From Spirochaetaceae bacterium (GTDB lineage Bacteria; Spirochaetota; Spirochaetia; DSM-27196; SLST01): a DNA stretch of 32,421 nt. Below, piece after piece: positions 28,031 to 32,421 of this stretch (positions are counted from its first letter, which is position 1; each line of letters starts with the position of its first letter). The DNA lies in the NCBI GenBank assembly GCA_007694025.1, contig RECL01000216.1:1-32421 (forward strand). The letters are read 5' to 3'. Both the position numbers and the translations under genes were made by a program. The notes below the pieces were generated by a model, which saw only the letters and a program-made list of their open reading frames with translations, was not told the DNA's origin and did not search any database.

Positions 28031-29644
28031 ATGGGCGACAATGCCGCCAAGCGCGACGAATCGGCGAGTGAGCCTGCCGGCCTGATCCAACGTCTTGTCG
28101 CGCTGTTCACCGGTGCGGGTGATCCCGAGCGCGAGAAACGTCGCCTGCTCAAGGAACTCGGTAAGGATCTCCAACGCCAGCGGTTCAAGTTCTACAAGCC
28201 CAAGTCGTCAGAGGCGCTGCCCCCTCTTGCCCGAGTCTTCTTCGACGCGTACAAGATCGTGGCTACCGCGCAGACGCTGCTCGCCGGGGCCGACAGCTCG
28301 AACGCGCTGAAGACGATCCTGATCGAAGTTCACCACAACCCGGAACAGGCACGGCTGCGGGAGGAGCTCAACGACGACGCGATCCGCCGCGCATCGAAGA
28401 CGATGGAGCCGAAGCAGCTGACCGCGCATCTGAAGGATGCCATGGTCGGATACTTCAGCGGATTCGACTCAACGACCGTGCGCCGCATCAACGATACGTA
28501 CAACCTGATGCAGACTTTTCTGGCGTTCGCGAAGTTCGATTTCTACTTTGTGCTGCGGAAGTTCGACGCGGGAATCCAGGAAGGCAATCTTGCCTACACG
28601 CCCCGATTCGACGCGATAAACGCGGAGTACGTCAGCGATGATATCAAGGACTTCCTGGAAGTGCTGCTGCCGCTCGATAAGGATGCCGAATGGGGTCCCG
28701 TGTTCGATGCGCTCCAGGAGTACAAGGGGGTCGAGGTAGTCGACCGCGACGCGTGGAAGAAAGCGCTCGTGGTGCTCACGAACATTGGCCGTTCAGGCGT
28801 GCTGACCAAGATCGTCCAGCACGTCGACCAGAACCCCCAGTACCGCCCCGAGGTCCGCGTTTTCAGGACGCAGATCGTCGAAGGCTACCTGAATCTGTTG
28901 AAGACGCAGGTGGAGGCGTCGATTCAGAGGCTTGCCAAGGAGCGGCGAACGCAGAAGAAGGATCAGCTTCTGATGGCCGTGTTCGGTACGACGGCGATTC
29001 AGCGATCAAAGCACTACACCGACGCGACGAACATGCTGTTCACGAAGCGCAACCTGGCCGGATTTCTGCACATCGACGCGGTCAACTTCCTGAAGGCGTT
29101 TCTGGTGGACTACTTCAAGGGAGAGGTCCGCAAGGTCGTCAGCGACATCCTGATCGTCCGCGGCGAATGGTCGGACACCGTACTGTCCAAGCAGCTGTCC
29201 GATGCGTACTACAGCGCGATGAACGTCGCTCAGGCGGTCTCCGAGTTCGACGACTCGCTCGGCGAAGAGGGCGAACTGGGGATGAAGCTGAAGAAGGCGT
29301 CGGGGCGCGTCGTCGAACGCGACCCGGCGTCGGCCAAACTCCTTCGGCAGTTGCTGCAGGAGATCAATGAGAGGGCGTTGGTGATGATCAACGAGTCGGC
29401 GCAGAACCTCATCGTGATTGGCAAGGTAACCAAGACGCTGATCGAGGATCTGTCGCGCGAGCGTCCGGAGGTACTCCTGAACTGGAAGGACCTTCAAGGA
29501 TACTCCGAGCAGCCGCTCGCGCCCCAGCTGACAACGATCTACAAGCGGATCTACTACTTCGTGCAGCTCATGCAGATGCACGTGCCGACTCAGACACAAC
29601 GGCCGGGGTCAGTACCCCCTCGATCTCCAGCAGGCTCCGCTTGA
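28031..29644 (+). CDS. Conserved-looking protein of unknown function, 537 aa (possibly the spirochaetal DUF5312 type)
   Basis: Long open frame with strong coding character, no recognisable catalytic motifs; family suggestion is from memory and low confidence. Confidence 0.7.
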   Translation: MGDNAAKRDESASEPAGLIQRLVALFTGAGDPEREKRRLLKELGKDLQRQRFKFYKPKSSEALPPLARVFFDAYKIVATAQTLLAGADSSNALKTILIEVHHNPEQARLREELNDDAIRRASKTMEPKQLTAHLKDAMVGYFSGFDSTTVRRINDTYNLMQTFLAFAKFDFYFVLRKFDAGIQEGNLAYTPRFDAINAEYVSDDIKDFLEVLLPLDKDAEWGPVFDALQEYKGVEVVDRDAWKKALVVLTNIGRSGVLTKIVQHVDQNPQYRPEVRVFRTQIVEGYLNLLKTQVEASIQRLAKERRTQKKDQLLMAVFGTTAIQRSKHYTDATNMLFTKRNLAGFLHIDAVNFLKAFLVDYFKGEVRKVVSDILIVRGEWSDTVLSKQLSDAYYSAMNVAQAVSEFDDSLGEEGELGMKLKKASGRVVERDPASAKLLRQLLQEINERALVMINESAQNLIVIGKVTKTLIEDLSRERPEVLLNWKDLQGYSEQPLAPQLTTIYKRIYYFVQLMQMHVPTQTQRPGSVPPRSPAGSA

Positions 29645-30122
29645 TAGAACGTCCGCGTTCGGCTTCAACCCCACGCAGCGCGTAGTTGCCCAGTCCGCCG
29701 CCCGACGGAAGGACGCGGTGGCACGGCACGATGATCGCGACCGGGTTGACCGCTACCGCGTTACCCACCGCGCGTGCGGCGTCGCGCCTGCCGATCTTCT
29801 GCGCGATCTCACCGTAGGTCGTCGTCTCTCCGTACGGGATCTTGAGCAGCCTGCTCCAGACCGCCTTCTGGAAGCTCGTCCCGTCCATATTGAGCTCAAG
29901 ATCAAACTCGGTGCGCTCTCCGCGGAAGTATTGCTCGATCTGGTACTCGAGCTCTCCGCAGGCGTACTTGTTTTCGTGGATCTCGATGTCGCCCGGTACA
30001 CGCGTCGGCGCCCCGAAGCCGAGCCATACGACCTTTCCGATCTTGTCGACGATGCCGCAGAGCCGGCCAACCGGAGACGTGAACGAGTGCTGATAGCCGA
30101 TCCGCCTTTGTGCCGTAGTCAT
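29568..30122 (-). CDS. ogt: Methylated-DNA--[protein]-cysteine S-methyltransferase
   Basis: Active site 'NPVAIIVPCHRVLPSGGGLGNYALRG', 'KIPYGETTTYGEIAQKIG'. Start ATG 30122 (ATGA overlap) or ATG 30128. Confidence 0.93.
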   Translation of the reverse strand: MTTAQRRIGYQHSFTSPVGRLCGIVDKIGKVVWLGFGAPTRVPGDIEIHENKYACGELEYQIEQYFRGERTEFDLELNMDGTSFQKAVWSRLLKIPYGETTTYGEIAQKIGRRDAARAVGNAVAVNPVAIIVPCHRVLPSGGGLGNYALRGVEAERGRSIKRSLLEIEGVLTPAVVSESARASA

Positions 30123-31243
30123 TCCCATTGGCCCCTTCGAACACCGAGTGTAGCAGCAAATCGCATCGCTGGCCAAGCGGTTACCGCTCCCAGTAGCGTC
30201 GATGCGATCACTACCGCGATGGCAGACCCTATCGATGGAGTCACGGCAGTCTCCACAGCCGTGTTCATGACGGCGAGCTGCGGCGGCGCGGCGATCAGGT
30301 GTGCCCACTCGAACGGAAGCAGCGCCTCGGCCGGGATCGACTGGGCGTTCGCGATCGCGACGATGGCGAGCCCGCCGACCGCGCCGAACGAAGACGCGAC
30401 CGCCGCGACGTACGCCCCTACGCAGAGCGCGACCGTTTTGACCGTACCGGGCGCGAATCCCCACGATGTCAGCAGTCGGTAGATCGACGCGGTGCGCTGC
30501 GCGAACACGAGCTGTCCCGGGATCAGCACCGCAACCGCCATCGCGGCGATCGCGGCGATCAGAACCGCGATCCGACGCCGGATAGGGCCGATCGTGGCCG
30601 ATCCACGCGCGGCAGAGCCGGTCGATACCAGGTCCGGCGCGATCGTGGCCGCGCGGTCGGGAGTGAGCGCTCCGCGCGCTCCGTAGACTCGAAGCGTGAC
30701 ATCTCCGTCGAGCCTTGCCGGTTGATGCACGATCACCTCGATCGCGTCGGACGACGAATGCACGACGCTTCGCACGCGCACGAACAGCGGTTCACCGTCG
30801 GCGCCGGTAAGCCGGGCGACCCGTCCGACAAGCGATGCAAACCGTTGGTCACGCGCGACGATCACCGCGTCCCGGACCCGGACATCGTCCGGGCCCGCTA
30901 TCCGCCGGTACGCGGTTTCGGCGCTCAGATCCGAGTAGGTCAGCAGCGCCAGGACAAGCTGATCGTAGACATCGAGCGTGCCGATCTCCTGCACTACGAC
31001 CGACACGACCGCGTCGTCGGATCGCGAGTCAACGATGCGGGTCGCGACGTGCGCGTCCACGACCGCGGTGTACTCGCCGGCGGACGCCGTGCGGTGCATC
31101 TCTACCCACCCGGCGTGCAGCGACGTCGCGATCGCTCCCGAAACCGTCGCGGTTGCGGCAACGAGCGCGAGTCCGGTCACCATCGACCCGAGCGACGTGC
31201 GATGCTCGGCGACGAGCCGGAGCGCGAGCTTGGCGATCCTCAC
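30119..31243 (-). CDS. FtsX/MacB-type ABC transporter permease
   Basis: N-terminal TM, extracytoplasmic region, three C-terminal TM segments; GTGA overlap with the upstream permease. Confidence 0.7.
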   Translation of the reverse strand: MRIAKLALRLVAEHRTSLGSMVTGLALVAATATVSGAIATSLHAGWVEMHRTASAGEYTAVVDAHVATRIVDSRSDDAVVSVVVQEIGTLDVYDQLVLALLTYSDLSAETAYRRIAGPDDVRVRDAVIVARDQRFASLVGRVARLTGADGEPLFVRVRSVVHSSSDAIEVIVHQPARLDGDVTLRVYGARGALTPDRAATIAPDLVSTGSAARGSATIGPIRRRIAVLIAAIAAMAVAVLIPGQLVFAQRTASIYRLLTSWGFAPGTVKTVALCVGAYVAAVASSFGAVGGLAIVAIANAQSIPAEALLPFEWAHLIAAPPQLAVMNTAVETAVTPSIGSAIAVVIASTLLGAVTAWPAMRFAATLGVRRGQWE

Positions 31244-32406
31244 GCTCCGACCTCGCGCAGCAACTGTACAAGCGGCCGGTTCAGTTCACGACGGACGATC
31301 AGAAACGCGATCAGTGGTGGCATCGCCGCCACGACCAGCATCGCGCGCCGCACGACGCCGGGCTGCGATTCGATTCCGATCGAAAGCGCGACCACGATCG
31401 CGATGAGCCCGATCGCGATGGCCGCCGCCATCCCGACGATCGTCATCATTCGCGCGAACAACCCGATGAGCGTCACGGGCCGCAGCCCGATAGTCGACAT
31501 CACCAGCACGTCGGCGGTGCGTCCACGGACGGACAGCACCGTGATCCCGATCACCGCGAGCGCCGCAACGATCAGGACCAGAAGCCGTTCAGCGTTCGAT
31601 GTGCTTCGGGTTGCCAGGTAGAGCGCGACGCCGGCCTGCTCGGGCCACGGCGTGATCGCCAGGTGCGGTGAGGCGTCCCCCAGGTAGTCGGCCAGGTCGA
31701 TCGCTACCCCGAACGGATCGCCGGTCGCCGAGTAGAGCGCGAGTTCGTTCGCGATCTGCGGCGGGACTCCGTCTGTGCTGCCGGAGAGGACGCCGCGGAT
31801 CCAGTCGATGTCCAGCCAGATCGGTCCCGGAGTCGGGTCGACCGCGATGATCGCGCTCGTCGGGGCGCGAGCAAACACGACCCGATCGTCGGTAGGCTGG
31901 TACGCGATCACGACATCCGCGTCGTCGGGTAGTGGGGCGGTGATGCCGCGCGCTGTAGTGGTGCTCTCAGTCGCGGTGCCGGCACGACCGGGTGCGTTTT
32001 CGCGCGCTATCGAATCGTCGCGATCGATCGCGATGAACTCGACTGCTGCTATCCCGACTCCGGCCACGCCTCTGATCCTGGGTACGACCGTGAACCCGAG
32101 CGTTTCTGCGGCGTCGGACACGATCGCCACGTCGTCGGGATGCAACCACGCGAGCGGCTCGTGCGGGCGGTGCGCCAGGTGCGGGCTGTCGATCTGTTCG
32201 ACGCTTGTGACCGGCCGTCGGACCGTTGCAGTCCCGTAGCGGCGGGTCAGGTTCGATTCAAGCGCGGCGTTGCGTCGTGCGCTCACTTCGGAGTACCCGA
32301 GCGCTACCACTCCGGCTGCAATGCAGACGGCCAGAAGAAGGATCGTCTGCATCCGGTCTGCGGCGAGCATGCCGAACGCAAGGCGCCACAGCTTCACCGA
32401 GGTCAT
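31240..32406 (-). CDS. FtsX/MacB-type ABC transporter permease
   Basis: N-terminal TM 'ILLLAVCIAAGVVALGYSEV', C-terminal TM cluster; overlaps the downstream permease by 4 nt. Confidence 0.7.
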   Translation of the reverse strand: MTSVKLWRLAFGMLAADRMQTILLLAVCIAAGVVALGYSEVSARRNAALESNLTRRYGTATVRRPVTSVEQIDSPHLAHRPHEPLAWLHPDDVAIVSDAAETLGFTVVPRIRGVAGVGIAAVEFIAIDRDDSIARENAPGRAGTATESTTTARGITAPLPDDADVVIAYQPTDDRVVFARAPTSAIIAVDPTPGPIWLDIDWIRGVLSGSTDGVPPQIANELALYSATGDPFGVAIDLADYLGDASPHLAITPWPEQAGVALYLATRSTSNAERLLVLIVAALAVIGITVLSVRGRTADVLVMSTIGLRPVTLIGLFARMMTIVGMAAAIAIGLIAIVVALSIGIESQPGVVRRAMLVVAAMPPLIAFLIVRRELNRPLVQLLREVGA

Positions 32407-32421
32407 CGCGCGGCCTGGTCG

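Overview
A high-GC, gene-dense bacterial chromosomal window. I suspect a free-living spirochaete, from the flavour of several lineage-restricted proteins, but this is inference only. Contents from left to right: 3' end of a trp operon (trpCF fusion fragment, trpB, trpA) then trxA; a lamin-tail-domain-like lipoprotein; a Crp/Fnr-type regulator; glmS; small secreted, lipoprotein and Cys-motif proteins; a DUF554-type membrane protein; alpha-glucan phosphorylase; homoserine dehydrogenase; a FecR-domain protein + methyltransferase + MFS operon; a divergent glgA-like/malQ-like pair; a complete AmmeMemoRadiSam operon (Memo, AMMECR1, radical SAM); a MalK/UgpC-type ATPase with a clear intrinsic terminator; mltG; an extracellular solute-binding lipoprotein; two conserved-looking proteins of unknown function; a PLP aminotransferase; ogt/MGMT; and two FtsX-like permeases. 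No rRNA, tRNA, CRISPR array or transposase was recognised. The most striking signal is regulatory. At about nine transcription-unit starts, a sigma70-like -10 box sits only 5-9 nt upstream of the start codon with no usable Shine-Dalgarno, which predicts leaderless or nearly leaderless mRNAs. Several are arranged as divergent pairs with overlapping -35 boxes on opposite strands. One divergent pair (hom / FecR) is separated by a GATC-rich array, four copies of CCGATCGATCG, that runs from one -35 box to the other. Other genes in the same window have ordinary SD leaders, so two initiation modes seem to coexist.
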